Assembly: GCF_040907265.1 (NCBI RefSeq) | Contig: NZ_JBFOHP010000002.1 | Location: 62,001 to 126,000, forward strand | Reading direction: 5' to 3' | From: Streptomyces sclerotialus | GTDB taxonomy: Bacteria; Actinomycetota; Actinomycetes; Streptomycetales; Streptomycetaceae | DNA length: 64,000 nt | Part shown: positions 7,767 through 16,366 of the stretch, piece by piece | Layout of the letters: the number at the start of each line of letters is the position of its first letter | Numbering within the stretch: position 1 is the first letter of the stretch | Notes under the pieces: model-generated | Told to the model about the DNA's origin: nothing | Seen by the model: the letters and a program-made list of their open reading frames with translations, nothing else | Databases searched by the model: none | Translations under genes and position numbers: made by a program

Positions 7767-8312
7767 CTACAAAGCCACAGTCAAGGTGATCGGCCCGCCG
7801 ACGTCGGTCAGACCGGTGGGGCTCAGGCAGGCTCCCAGGTCCGTGTTCAGCAGTGTCTTCGTCTGGACGACGGTCGCGCCTGTGAACAGCCCGGACTCGA
7901 CCGTGCCGGTGAGCACGAGCACGGTGCTGCCGTTCGGTTTGACGTTGATCGCTCCGGTTCCGACGACCGTGCTGGAGCGGCCGTCGCTCCAGTGGTAGGT
8001 CGTACGGTTGGAGACGCTACCGCTGGTGCAGCTCGCCGTCCCGCTGCCGGAGGTGGTGAACGAAGCACCACTGAGTCCGTTGCCGGTGAGGTCCACACAT
8101 CCCGATACGTTGCCCTCGGCGGTAAAGGACACCTGACGCGGTTCGTAGGTCAGTCCCGGCTGGTAGTGCCCCGTTTGACTGCCGACCGGGCAGGTCACAT
8201 CGACCAGGGCGGCGGTGCGGGCCGGGGCGTACGCGTGGGCGCTCGGCGAGGCGAAGACAGCGGCTAACACCAGTGGGAGGAACAAGCAGGCACCGAGGCG
8301 GCGACGAGGCAT
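7767..8312 (-). CDS. Secreted protein of unknown function
   Basis: The protein has 181 residues. A Sec signal peptide is evident: basic MPRRRLGACLF, a hydrophobic core, and a likely cleavage after SAHA near residue 27. The mature part is rich in Ser, Thr and Gly with four cysteines and reads like a beta-sandwich secreted protein (TGNGLSGASFTTSGSGTASC). The ATG at 8312 is chosen because AGGAAAG lies upstream and the signal peptide begins there; the frame is open to 8399. No enzyme motif is visible. Small Streptomyces exported proteins of this kind are often of unknown function. Confidence 0.7.
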   Translation of the reverse strand: MPRRRLGACLFLPLVLAAVFASPSAHAYAPARTAALVDVTCPVGSQTGHYQPGLTYEPRQVSFTAEGNVSGCVDLTGNGLSGASFTTSGSGTASCTSGSVSNRTTYHWSDGRSSTVVGTGAINVKPNGSTVLVLTGTVESGLFTGATVVQTKTLLNTDLGACLSPTGLTDVGGPITLTVAL

Positions 8313-8635
8313 CAGAACTCGCTTTCCTGATCCGGAGGGAGCACGGGACGCGCCCGCGCATGGCCTTGGTTGGCTTGCCCGCCGGCGCCTGGCCACCATG
8401 CCCGCCTCGCGTGCGAAACATCCGATCGTATGAACTCACCGCCGTTCGCTGGACACGCGGCTGTTGAGCCCCACCGTCACCGTAGGAGCTGAGCTATCTC
8501 GTTCTACTGTCAAACACCGCCGGCCCCCACTCGTCCCTGAAGCGCAGAAATCACCAACCGCCTGTGGCCGCCGCCGCCCTGCAAAGGCAGGGATGACACG
8601 GCCAGGGCAGGCCACGGGCGTCGACGGTGGAGAGT
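8313..8635. other. Intergenic region, no gene recognised
   Basis: About 320 bp upstream of the secreted protein gene. It should carry that gene's promoter, but no strong motif or conserved frame is seen. It adjoins the truncated 3' end of the dehydrogenase pseudogene. Confidence 0.4.
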
Positions 8636-9274
8636 TCGGTCCGGGTAGGTGCCCAGGACCCACCGGGTCTTGTCCCAGACGGTGAGCTTGTTGCCGTTCC
8701 ATCGGGCGATGGTGGAGTGCGGCTCCATCGGGTTGGGGTGGTTGCGGGCGGTCCGGTAGGTCAGGTCCATCCGTACGGCCGCAGAGCGCAGTGTGTCTTC
8801 GGCGTCGCCCCGGACTTACTCGGTGGGCTTGTCGGCCGCGGCCTTGTCCAGGTCGGTCGAGGGCTTCTCAGCGTCGTAGTCGACCTTGATCAGGCCCGCG
8901 CCGTACTGGGCGGCCTCGAGGGTGGTGGTGACGACGACGGCGACCGGCTGCCCGTGGAAGCGCACCTTGGCGTCCTGGAAGACCCGAAGCCGCTCGCCCG
9001 GAGGGTTGTTCGACGCCTTGTTGTCCTTGTACGGGAGTTTCGGCGCGCCGAGGTGGCTGATCATCTTGAGCCCGCCCGTCTGGGTGAGGGCGGCGCGGGT
9101 GTCGATGGCTGTGATGCGGCCGCGGCGGATGCGCGCGTCGACCATGACGGCGTGCACCTTCCGTCAGACGTCGTGCTCGGCGGCGTACTGCGCCTTGCCG
9201 GTGACCTTGAGCCGGCCGTCCACCCGGTACAGCGGCGGCACCACCGGCCGGCTGCTCACCGTCGTCAGCTTCAT
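8636..9274 (-). pseudogene. Xanthine dehydrogenase/aldehyde oxidase molybdopterin subunit, nonsense-bearing fragment
   Basis: Read in one minus-strand frame from ATG 9274, which has AGGAGC upstream, the translation follows the N-terminus of XdhB/CoxL-type subunits: PLYRVDGRLKVTGKAQYAAE, then RGRITAIDTRAAL, then FHGQPVAVVVTTTLEAAQYG, then LTYRTARNHPNPMEPHSTIA. Two in-frame stops interrupt it (TGA at 9164-9166 and TAA at 8816-8818), and similarity ends near 8640 after WDKTRWVLGT. Intact proteins have about 700 residues, so more than two thirds is missing. The partner iron-sulfur and FAD subunits are not adjacent. This is a decayed remnant. Confidence 0.8.
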
Positions 9275-9529
9275 GCTCCTGCGCAGCCAACGGCAACGTC
9301 AGCCGTGAAAGGAACTGGGCTGGCCCCGCCTCACCGACTTCCACGTCCGTATCGATCGCGACGGACAGCACATCGGCGTTCCGCCCCTGTGGAGCCGCCG
9401 CTCACCACCGTTGCCGGGTCTCAATTTTTGTCGAATGTCTGGGCTGGTGACAGATCAGGGCGGCTGCGACCCGGGGTTGAGACTTCCAGCACTCATCAGC
9501 AGCCATGGACCTGCCATTGAGTTGAGCTT

Positions 9530-9575
9530 TTGATTGCTTTCCTAGGACCCCTAGGTTAAAACTAGACCCCCTAGG
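9530..9575 (+). promoter_or_regulatory. CCTAGG operator cluster upstream of a TetR gene
   Basis: CCTAGG occurs at 9541-9546, 9550-9555 and 9570-9575, with a CTAG half-site at 9562-9565. The stretch 9541-9575 is an imperfect palindrome centred on TTAAAA. CTAG-rich motifs are rare in such GC-rich DNA, so the cluster is unlikely to be chance. A TTGATT (9530-9535) and a TTAAAA (9556-9561) may be promoter elements. The following TetR probably represses itself and the hydrolase here. Confidence 0.65.
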
Positions 9576-9590
9576 AAGTCAGGAGGATGA

Positions 9591-10184
9591 ATGGCACGGG
9601 TCGGTCTGACAGCGGAACGAGTGACGGCCATGGGCGCTGAACTGGCGGACGAGGTCGGACTCGACCAGGTGACCATGTCGCAGGTGGCGCGACGGCTAGG
9701 CGTGAAGGACGCGAGCCTCTACACGCACGTCCGCAACTTGGCAGACCTGCGCGGTCGGATCGCACTTCTGGCGGCGGACGAGAAGACCCTCCGCATCGCG
9801 GAGGCGACCGCCGGGCGATCAGGCAAGGACGCGCTGGTCGGGTTCGCGGACACCTGGCGGGAGTACGCCCATCAGCACCCGGGCCGCTACATGGCGACGC
9901 AGATCCCGATCGAGATCGACCCGGAGCTGGTCGCACAAGCTCCCGGACCACGTCGCGCGGTCGAGCTGACCTACGGCGTGCTGCGCGGTTACGGACTGGC
10001 CGAGCCCGATCTGACCGACGCGGTCAGGTTGCTACGCAGCACCTTGCACGGGTTCATCGCCCTGGAGGCGGCGGGCGGCTTCGCGCACGAGCGTTCGCCG
10101 CAGCAGTCCTGGGTCCGAGCCATCGACGCTCTGCACGCGCTCCTGGAGCACTGGCCCTCCTCCCGAGAAGGAGACACCACATGA
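9591..10184 (+). CDS. TetR-family transcriptional regulator
   Basis: The protein has 197 residues. The N-terminal helix-turn-helix is VTMSQVARRLGVKDASLYTH (residues about 28-47), typical of TetR proteins with a WHG-type ligand domain. The C-terminal part carries PGRYMATQ and LLRSTLHGFIALEAAGGF, the signature of that C-terminal family. AGGAGG precedes the ATG, giving a strong ribosome binding site. The stop overlaps the hydrolase start (ATGA at 10181-10184), so the two are co-translated. The CCTAGG operator cluster lies just upstream, so autoregulation of a two-gene operon is likely. Confidence 0.92.
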   Translation: MARVGLTAERVTAMGAELADEVGLDQVTMSQVARRLGVKDASLYTHVRNLADLRGRIALLAADEKTLRIAEATAGRSGKDALVGFADTWREYAHQHPGRYMATQIPIEIDPELVAQAPGPRRAVELTYGVLRGYGLAEPDLTDAVRLLRSTLHGFIALEAAGGFAHERSPQQSWVRAIDALHALLEHWPSSREGDTT

Positions 10185-11017
10185 CCGAGCCCACCACCGG
10201 CAGCCTGCGCGTACATGGCGCGACCCTGCACTACGAAGTGCGCGGCCACGGCCCACTCCTGCTGTTGATACCCGGAGGGGCGGGTGGTGCGGCTACCTTC
10301 GACGGCGTCGCCGACGCCCTGGCCGCCGAGTACGCCGTCGCGACCTACGATCCGCGTGGCATGTCCCGCAGCACACTGGACGACCCCGAGGCCGAGCAGC
10401 GGGTGGCCGAGCACGCCGACGACGCTTTCCGCGTGCTGGAACTGCTGTCACCCAAAGAGCCTGCCAGGGTGTTCGGTGCCAGCTCAGGGGCGATCGCCGC
10501 TCTGCATCTGCTCAGCACCCATCCCGAACGCGTCGAACGTGTCGTGGTGCACGAACCGCCGGTGGTGGAAGTTCTGCCGGACGCCCCCGAACACCGCATG
10601 CTCATCGCACGCGTGCAGGAGACGTTCCGCACCCAGGGACTCATGCCGGCGATGGCCGTGTTCGCCGCGGGGCTGAAGAAGGACGGCGACACCACCGAAC
10701 CGAAGGCCGAGACCAAGCTTCCGCCGCATGCAGCGGGACGGGCCGAGCAGACGATGGCCAACCTGCCGTACTTCGTCGGACGCATCGTCCCCAGCTTCAT
10801 GGCCTACACCCCGGACATCCAACGTCTGGAAGCCCTTTCGGACCGGCTCGTCCTCGCCTGCGGCCAGGACTCACGCGGTGAACTTCCCTACCGTTCGGCC
10901 GCGTTCCTGGCCGAGCGCCTCGGCACCGAACTCCAGCATCTTCCCGGCGGACACACCGGCCTGACCACACACCCCGCCGAGTTCGGAGACCTCCTGAAGA
11001 AGGCCCTTCATGCCTAG
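10181..11017 (+). CDS. Alpha/beta hydrolase
   Basis: The protein has 278 residues with a complete alpha/beta hydrolase core. It shows the oxyanion-region LLLLIPGGAGGAATF, the YDPRGMSRS motif, the nucleophile elbow FGASSGAIAALHL (Ser in G-A-S-S-G, near residue 99), and a late His in LPGGHTGLTTHPAEF. An acid is expected near VLACGQDS. It overlaps the TetR gene by 4 bp and is the presumed target of its repression. Such pairs often respond to a xenobiotic ester or lactone, but the substrate is not known. Directly after the stop, an 18-bp unit repeats three times (11041-11092). Confidence 0.9.
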   Translation: MTEPTTGSLRVHGATLHYEVRGHGPLLLLIPGGAGGAATFDGVADALAAEYAVATYDPRGMSRSTLDDPEAEQRVAEHADDAFRVLELLSPKEPARVFGASSGAIAALHLLSTHPERVERVVVHEPPVVEVLPDAPEHRMLIARVQETFRTQGLMPAMAVFAAGLKKDGDTTEPKAETKLPPHAAGRAEQTMANLPYFVGRIVPSFMAYTPDIQRLEALSDRLVLACGQDSRGELPYRSAAFLAERLGTELQHLPGGHTGLTTHPAEFGDLLKKALHA

Positions 11018-11550
11018 GACGCCATCCCGGCACTCGATCTTGTGACTGCTCTTGTATTTGTGCCTGCTCTTGTACTTGTGCCTGCTCTTGTAACGGTCGT
11101 GAACGAAGCCGGACGGGCTGCCCTCGCGGAGCCCCGGCGGATTCGGTAGCCGGCCCGGTCGCGCTACTCAGGGATCGTATGCGGGATCTGTCGGCGGCGC
11201 AGGTAGGCCCGGATTGCACACCGGTCCCCCAGCGGTCGCCCCATCTTCGGCATCGGCGGCAACAGCGGCAACAGCGGCAACAGCGGCAACAGACGCTTCC
11301 ACTGGTCGCCAGCCCGTCAGGTTCCCGCAAGCCATACCAAGGTGAATCCATGGCCGCACCCGGCGGCTCCCCCATCCCCTTCCGTCCGGCCGCGCAAGCG
11401 GGGCGGGATCCCGGCGGAGAGGTTTTACCTGACGGTCGACCAGCAGTGCGCCACCGTGTCGTAACGTCACTGCATCCCTTGATCACGATCGCGGACGCCT
11501 CCGGCGGCTGATTCAGCCCTTCGCCGAGGCGGCCCGCCAGGAGGCATACC
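11018..11550. other. Intergenic region with 18-bp and 9-bp tandem arrays
   Basis: The region holds an 18-bp unit (TGTGCCTGCTCTTGTACT type) in three copies at 11041-11092 and a 9-bp unit GGCAACAGC in nearly four copies at 11258-11292. An open frame spans 11179-11511 but has low-complexity Arg/Gln content from the array and no family resemblance, so it is not called. The last 40 bp supply the ribosome binding site of the cupin gene. Confidence 0.6.
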
Positions 11551-11862
11551 ATGAATGTTGTCGACATACGGAGCACGGCCGCGGAACTGCCGGATGCCTG
11601 GCGCTCGCTTCTGCTCGGGCAGGTCGGGAGCACGGGGGTGAAGGTGCTGCGGATGGACGGACGTCCCCTGCCACCGGAATCCCATGACACAGCGGAAGCC
11701 CTGCTGGTGGTGGACGGCACACTGCGGCTGACGGCCGACGGCACCGAGGTCGAAGTACACGCGGGGGAAATGTACATCGTCGACGCGAGCGTAGAGCATG
11801 CCGTGCTCCCCGACAGCCGAGGCACGCTCGTCATCGTCGAACACATCTCAGACCCGGCCTAG
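11551..11862 (+). CDS. Small cupin-domain protein
   Basis: The protein has 103 residues and is essentially one cupin domain. EALLVVDGTLRLTADGTEVE matches the first cupin motif region in a degenerate form, and VHAGEMYIVDASVEHAVLPD carries the second motif with GEMYIV and a conserved His. The metal-ligand set of motif one is incomplete (the usual HxH is replaced), so enzymatic activity is uncertain and a binding role is possible. CAGGAGGC lies just upstream of the ATG. No partner gene is close. Confidence 0.85.
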   Translation: MNVVDIRSTAAELPDAWRSLLLGQVGSTGVKVLRMDGRPLPPESHDTAEALLVVDGTLRLTADGTEVEVHAGEMYIVDASVEHAVLPDSRGTLVIVEHISDPA

Positions 11863-12194
11863 CGCGAATCGCACTCGCTGGATCAACTCCACCGGTGACG
11901 GTCATGGTCGTCAAGGAAATGACACGCCCTGAGACTGAAGGTGTCCGTCACCGTCCGAGACAGGCGGAAGAACAGCAACTCACAACGCCGCCGTCTGGCA
12001 ATGGAGCCGTCTGACAAAGCCGTCTGACAATAGAGTCGAGAACCCGCGGAACTGAGCGGAGAGCTCATCGGGATGCTGCACCGTGTGCAGCATCCCGATG
12101 AGCTGGGACGGACCGCGGCAATACCCACCGCCTTGAGCGTGAACGAGACCATCACCGGACATGCGGTGGGTGGAGCACCTCTGTTAACGGCCCC
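11863..12194. other. Intergenic region containing a long hairpin
   Basis: About 330 bp between the cupin gene and a decayed lipoprotein copy. It contains a repeated GCCGTCTGACAA motif near 12005-12030 and a perfect 20-bp stem hairpin, described separately. No gene is supported. Confidence 0.5.
12062..12104. repeat. Perfect 20-bp inverted repeat (hairpin, 3-nt loop)
   Basis: AGCTCATCGGGATGCTGCAC (12062-12081) is followed by CGT and then its exact reverse complement (12085-12104). There is no T-run, so it is not a classical terminator, although GC-rich actinomycete terminators often lack one. It may also be a bidirectional attenuator or a foldback duplication. Confidence 0.85.
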
Positions 12195-12380
12195 TGCTCG
12201 ATGGTCAGCTTCTGGAAGCGGACGTGACGTGGTGTGCGTTGCGATCACGCAACACCTTAGTCTCCTGCCCGGACAGGCCGGTTCACCTCCTCCGCAGGCA
12301 GTGAGCGAGAACGCCGCAGCGGTGATCAGCGAAGCCGCCGCGACGGTAGGGGTACGGCGAAGGGCGGTCCTGCGCGACAT
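12195..12380 (-). pseudogene. Internally deleted copy of the tail-tube-like lipoprotein
   Basis: From ATG 12380 the minus strand reads a lipoprotein signal (MSRRTALRRT, then LITAAAFSLTACGGG) nearly identical to that of the gene at 34669-35219. It then jumps directly to sequence matching SLSGQE-KVLR and, after another gap, to sequence matching RFQKLTI. Two internal deletions have therefore removed most of the mature domain, leaving about 186 bp of a gene over 500 bp long. The upstream 200 bp (12381-12600) also match the upstream region of the other copy, showing a segmental duplication that later decayed. Confidence 0.75.
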
Positions 12381-12676
12381 GAGAACCCTCTGGGTAGTTG
12401 GACTGCGCCCGGGACGCGGTGCGTTCCGCGCCCGGCACACCGCCCTGTGCTCCACCGCTGATGATCGACTAGCTCTCGGCCGACACGCCACTGGCGCACC
12501 GCGACCCCAGCGTGACAGGGCTCGGGCAGCAGGAGTTGATACCCACACAGCCCGAACCAAACGGTCATGTTCGGGACTCAGTTGGCGCCTTAGCCCAGGT
12601 CGGCGCTGGTCCGTTGGTGTGAAAGGGTGGCCCGACGGCGGAACGTGCAAGGTCTGCCCGCCGGGAAAGGGGAATC

Positions 12677-13516
12677 GTGAGCACTGGCCAGGTCCGCACC
12701 ATGGTGAGCCTGATGGCTCAGGGAGCGCCGGTCGAGGTCACCAGCATGTGGGCGACCGCGAGCAAGTTGACGCGCTTGGCGCACCTCGGGGAGCAGTTCG
12801 GCTACCAATACGCGGACGCCCGGTATGTGAGCCGTGGCACCCAGCTCCTTATGGTGCCTGACCTGCAGCCGCAGGCACAGCAGCGCGCCCAGCAGACCTG
12901 GGCGCAGTTCCCGCAGGCCGCCAACGGTGGCCCGGTGCCGCCGCTGCCCGCGCAGGCCCCCGAACTCCTCAAAGCCCAGATCAACTTCGATCTCACGGGC
13001 CGGCACAACGAGAAGCGTCGGGTCCTCGCCGTCATCCCGATCACGGTGGTCGTGCTGCTCCGGCTGATGCGGGACGGCGCCGACGCGGCAGTGTTCTGGA
13101 TTCCGTTCTGGGTCCTGGCGATGTGTCTCGCCGTGGGCATGGTCTTCTACTCCCGTAAGCGGCACAGCGCGTACGAGGCCCAGTTGCAGCAGGCCGGTTA
13201 TGTGCAGGTCCCCGACCTGACGGGCCGAGTGCACTACGTCCCGGCGGGCAGCTCCCTCGCGGCCCAGGGACCCCCGGCCGGTGGGTACCAGCCCGGCCTC
13301 GGCCAGGTCCCGCCGCAGCAGCAGCCCTACGCCCAGCCGTCGTACCACCAGCAGGCGCAGGCCCCTCAGCAGCCGCAGCCCCCATACCAGCAGCCGCAAG
13401 CCCCTCAGCAGCCGCAGGCTCCGTACCAGCCCCAGCCGTACGGGCAGCAGCCTCCGCCGCAGCAGCCCTACGGTCAGCCGCAATGGTACGGGCAGCAGCC
13501 GCAGCCCCCGCAGTAG
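12677..13516 (+). CDS. Membrane protein with Pro/Gln-rich tail
   Basis: The protein has 279 residues. A soluble N-terminal part (residues 1-110, with ADARYVSRGTQLLMVPD) is followed by two membrane segments (VLAVIPITVVVLLRL and FWIPFWVLAMCLAVGMVFY) and a long C-terminal tail of repeated QPQAPQQPQ and PYGQQPPPQQPYGQ units. The start is GTG 12677 with AAAGGGGA upstream. Streptomyces encode many proteins of this layout with unknown function; the tail suggests a flexible interaction region. It lies between a decayed lipoprotein gene and an IS remnant. Confidence 0.8.
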   Translation: MSTGQVRTMVSLMAQGAPVEVTSMWATASKLTRLAHLGEQFGYQYADARYVSRGTQLLMVPDLQPQAQQRAQQTWAQFPQAANGGPVPPLPAQAPELLKAQINFDLTGRHNEKRRVLAVIPITVVVLLRLMRDGADAAVFWIPFWVLAMCLAVGMVFYSRKRHSAYEAQLQQAGYVQVPDLTGRVHYVPAGSSLAAQGPPAGGYQPGLGQVPPQQQPYAQPSYHQQAQAPQQPQPPYQQPQAPQQPQAPYQPQPYGQQPPPQQPYGQPQWYGQQPQPPQ

Positions 13517-13689
13517 TTCTGAGCGGGCGGCCGCCACCAGGTCAGTCGGTGGCGACCGCCCATCCGAACGGCCCGGTCGCGCGGGCGTCCGCCGGCGGGA
13601 CCTGTCGAAGGTGGCGCGTGGACCGTCGTCGACGCACAGGCCGTCCAGGCCGGGCAGGCCGTCCAGGCTCTCGCCGGCCATGCTGAATG

Positions 13690-14544
13690 GGCTCGGTTGC
13701 AGCCTCATCTGCCGAAGGACGGTGGTCGAGGCGGACGTTGATGCTGTCACAGGACAGTGATCAACGGGATCCTCTTCCGCCAGAGGACCGGGGCCCCTAA
13801 CGGGGTTTTCCACCTCGTTTCGGGAGCTGGAAGACCGTTCATGATCGGCATCGGCGATGGTCGGCCGACGGCACATGGGCACGAATCTTTCAAGCACTGC
13901 AGGCCGATGCCGACACGGAGAGCCGCATCGACTGGAGCGTCGTGAGTGTGGACTCGACTTCTTGTCGCGCTCATCAAGATGCGGCAGGGGCCCGCAAACG
14001 GGCCCCTCCCGTTCCTCCCTCGTCGCCGACGGCAGCCTGTCGATCACCGGCCCGATGAAGGACTGGGGCGTTCCCGGGGCGGTTTCACCTGCAAGATCTA
14101 CCTGGCGTGCGAAGGCGGACGGCGGCCGCCGGCGTTCGTGATCACACCTGGACAGTGGGGTGATGCTCCGCAGATGGTTGAAGTCCTGAGACGCATTCGG
14201 GTCCCACGACCCCCAGCGGTGGCCATCCGCGCACACGGCCCGGTCACGTCTGTGGGGACCGCGCCTACAGCTCACGGCGCAACCGTCGCTACCTGCGCCG
14301 ACGACGGATCAAGCACACCATCCCCGAACCAGCCAATCAGAAGGACAACCGTCTTCACCGTGGTAGCGCCGGTGGCCGACCAACAGGATTCGACCGTGGG
14401 GCGTATCGCCGCAGGAACGAGGTTGAGCGAACGATCAATGCCCTGAAGGCATGCCGTGCCGTGGCCACTCGTTTCGACAAGCGGGCCTACGTGTTCCATG
14501 GCACGGTCACCGTCGCGGCAATCCGCCTGTGGCTACACTCCTGA
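13690..14544 (+). mobile_element. Decayed IS5-type transposase
   Basis: Pieces of one transposase can be read in order through shifting frames. The helix region GILFRQRTG comes first, then IFQALQADADTESRIDWSVV and SVDSTSCRAHQDAAGARKRA, with the first catalytic Asp in VDST. Next come GGFTCKIYLACEGGRRPPAF and GDAPQMVEVLRRIRVPRP, then the continuous tail GDRAYSSRRNRRYLRRRRIK through the NEVERTINALKACRAVATRF motif, with Asp and Glu of the DDE triad, to a stop at 14544. Multiple frameshifts and an early in-frame stop show it is dead. No intact terminal inverted repeats were identified. Confidence 0.8.
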
Positions 14545-14557
14545 ACCGGTCACGGCG

Positions 14558-15250
14558 TCAGGGTGTCAACGTGCCGGCCAGGATGCGCAGCCCGGCCTCC
14601 TGATCGCCGGTCCAGCGAAAGGCGGCGTCCGAGCTGCGCATCCGCCCCCACAGGAGCAGCACGAGGTCTTCCGCTGTCGCGGAGAGCGCGGCCACGGCAT
14701 TGCCAGGTCCGTACACCCAGGACGTCCCGGTGTCCGTCGCGTGCAGACGCAGGGCGTGTTGCGGGTGCTGTGCTCGTCCCCGTGCTATCTGCCGTGGTGC
14801 CATCGTGTCGAAGACCTCGGCCACGCCTTCGCCGGCCAGGATCGGGTCGAGTGATCGAGTGATGCCCAGTGCGTTCTCGGCATCCCAGCGGTGAATGAGC
14901 GCCTCCAGTGCACGGCGACGCTGCCAGAAGCCCACCGTGTGCGGCGGATGGAAAGTCCAGGCGCTCGCCCTCGGGTCGGTGTCGAGCGCCTTGAGCAAAG
15001 TCGTTGAACTCTCCTCAAACCACCGCACCAGCCCTCCAGGGTCACGCGGGGCCGGAGCGGCCTGGTACTTGCCATGATGGTCGGTAACCGCGGCTGCCGC
15101 CCATAGATTCGAGCTGCCCAGGTGCTCAGCCAGATCATGGAGCGTCCACTGGCCGCAGTGTTCGACGGGTACAGTCAGGTCACCGTTGAGGCATGCGCGG
15201 AACGCGTCGAGTTCGTCACTCAGGTGCTGCAACAGAGATTCCAAGTCCAT
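14558..15250 (-). CDS. Mycothiol-dependent maleylpyruvate-isomerase-family protein
   Basis: The protein has 230 residues. The N-terminal DinB-like four-helix domain shows MDLESLLQHLSDELDAFRAC and the metal-binding motif WTLHDLAEHLGSSNLWAAAA. A second His lies in EALIHRWDAENALG. The C-terminal domain carries ATDTGTSWVYGPGNAV and SATAEDLVLLLWGR, as in TIGR03083-type proteins. Members use mycothiol, the main thiol of actinomycetes, in isomerisation or detoxification. ATG 15250 is used because it begins the family domain; the frame extends to 15460, but that part overlaps an IS fragment read on the other strand. Confidence 0.87.
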   Translation of the reverse strand: MDLESLLQHLSDELDAFRACLNGDLTVPVEHCGQWTLHDLAEHLGSSNLWAAAAVTDHHGKYQAAPAPRDPGGLVRWFEESSTTLLKALDTDPRASAWTFHPPHTVGFWQRRRALEALIHRWDAENALGITRSLDPILAGEGVAEVFDTMAPRQIARGRAQHPQHALRLHATDTGTSWVYGPGNAVAALSATAEDLVLLLWGRMRSSDAAFRWTGDQEAGLRILAGTLTP

Positions 15251-15359
15251 GACCAGCGAACCTAACTCAGCCCACTGACATCGCACCTCGTACCCGACCC
15301 GTCGGACAGGTCCTAGGTTCCCGAGGTGCTCTGGACTGGTCCCGCTGAGCGATCGACTC

Positions 15360-15510
15360 CACCAGTGTGCGGGTTCTTCGAAGGGGGGCAATGGACGGGA
15401 CCGAATCCGACCGACCGCGGCAAGAAGGGACCGAAGATCCACCTCATCGTCGACCGCCACGGCCTGCCGTTGTCCGTCGGCGTCTCCGCCGTGGACCTCC
15501 GGACGGCTTA
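15360..15510 (+). mobile_element. IS5-family transposase fragment
   Basis: About 45 residues read GGQWTGPNPTDRGKKGPKIH followed by LIVDRHGLPLSVGVSAVDLR. This is the central GPNP-DRGK-GSKIHL motif of IS5-group transposases from Streptomyces. Neither end of the transposase is present. The fragment abuts the 3' end of the following lipoprotein gene. Confidence 0.7.
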
Positions 15511-16035
15511 CAGTTGGTCCCCCACACCGGCTGGTTCCGGAGGATGCGGCCCGCCACCGTCCTTGCTGTCCTGCTCGCAGGTTCGTCTGTCGTAGGACTG
15601 GTCATTGGGGATCAACAGCACTCCGGCAACCTGCTCAGGGTGCTCGACGGCGAGCCAGCCGTCGCCTGTGAGGTCACCGTCCGGCCCGAACGCATCGGAC
15701 GCATAGACCGTCTGACACAGCAACGCCACGCGCTCCTTATCGACCGCGCAGGCGTCCACTGCAGGCTCGGATATCTCGTCGGCGCCGCCGAAGCGGTAGT
15801 GGAAGTGGACCTGGTCACCTTTGGAGGGCACCTGCGGGTGGGGCTCGAGGCGCCAGTCAACGACCTCGGCGGTGACGCCGAGAGGCCGCCCGGACGTGTC
15901 CTCGACCTGCACCCTGACACCGGCCTCACCGCGCTCCGCCGTCGTGTCGGTGCAGCCCCAGTGGGAAGAGCAGCCGGATAGGGCGAGAAGCACCAGAGCC
16001 AACAGAGCACCGGCAAGTACCCGTGCGGAAAACAC
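15508..16035 (-). CDS. Lipoprotein of unknown function
   Basis: The protein has 175 residues. The N-terminus is a lipoprotein signal peptide (MFSARVLAGALLALVLLALS then GCSS), with the lipobox Cys at residue 22. The mature part has several cysteines (WGCTDTT, AVDACAVDKE, ALLCQTVY) and a predicted beta-rich domain (RVQVEDTSGRPLGVTAEVVD). The start is GTG 16035 with TGGAGG upstream. The far C-terminus (after NDQSYDRRTC) borders an IS fragment and may have been altered by it. It is expected to be anchored on the outer face of the membrane; the role is unknown. Confidence 0.72.
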   Translation of the reverse strand: MFSARVLAGALLALVLLALSGCSSHWGCTDTTAERGEAGVRVQVEDTSGRPLGVTAEVVDWRLEPHPQVPSKGDQVHFHYRFGGADEISEPAVDACAVDKERVALLCQTVYASDAFGPDGDLTGDGWLAVEHPEQVAGVLLIPNDQSYDRRTCEQDSKDGGGPHPPEPAGVGDQL

Positions 16036-16366
16036 TCAGGTGACCTCCAGTCAGGGGGGAGCGGAGCAGTGTACCCCGGGACCTGGCAGCTGCGGATGCC
16101 AGCGATGAGCGCCTGCGGCGGTGAACCTTCGTCTTCAGCGCCACCACCAGCTTCATCAACTACTGCCGGCTCAACAAGTGAAATACCACCGGTCGGTCCA
16201 AGGGATCAGCGCCGGTGCCGGGCCGGGGGCCGGGCCGGTGCCCGGCACCGGATGGGTACCGGGCCCCGGTGAGGCAGGGGCGGCATGGTGCGCGCGGGGC
16301 GCGCCGTTCATGTTCAGTAGCCGTGCGTACTTCTGTTGTCCTTGACCGCAGCCGGGTGACCGCTTG
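16036..16366. other. Intergenic region; possible transposase tail
   Basis: About 330 bp between two minus-strand genes. A short frame near 16113-16173 reads FVFSATTSFINYCRLNK and then stops, which resembles a DDE transposase C-terminus but is too short to call. A GCCGGGCC-type repeat occurs near 16215-16245. Confidence 0.35.

Noticed and set aside
11179..11511. 110-codon frame downstream of the hydrolase
   Set aside because: Its middle is a run of Gln and Arg produced by the GGCAACAGC array and the flanks show no similarity pattern.
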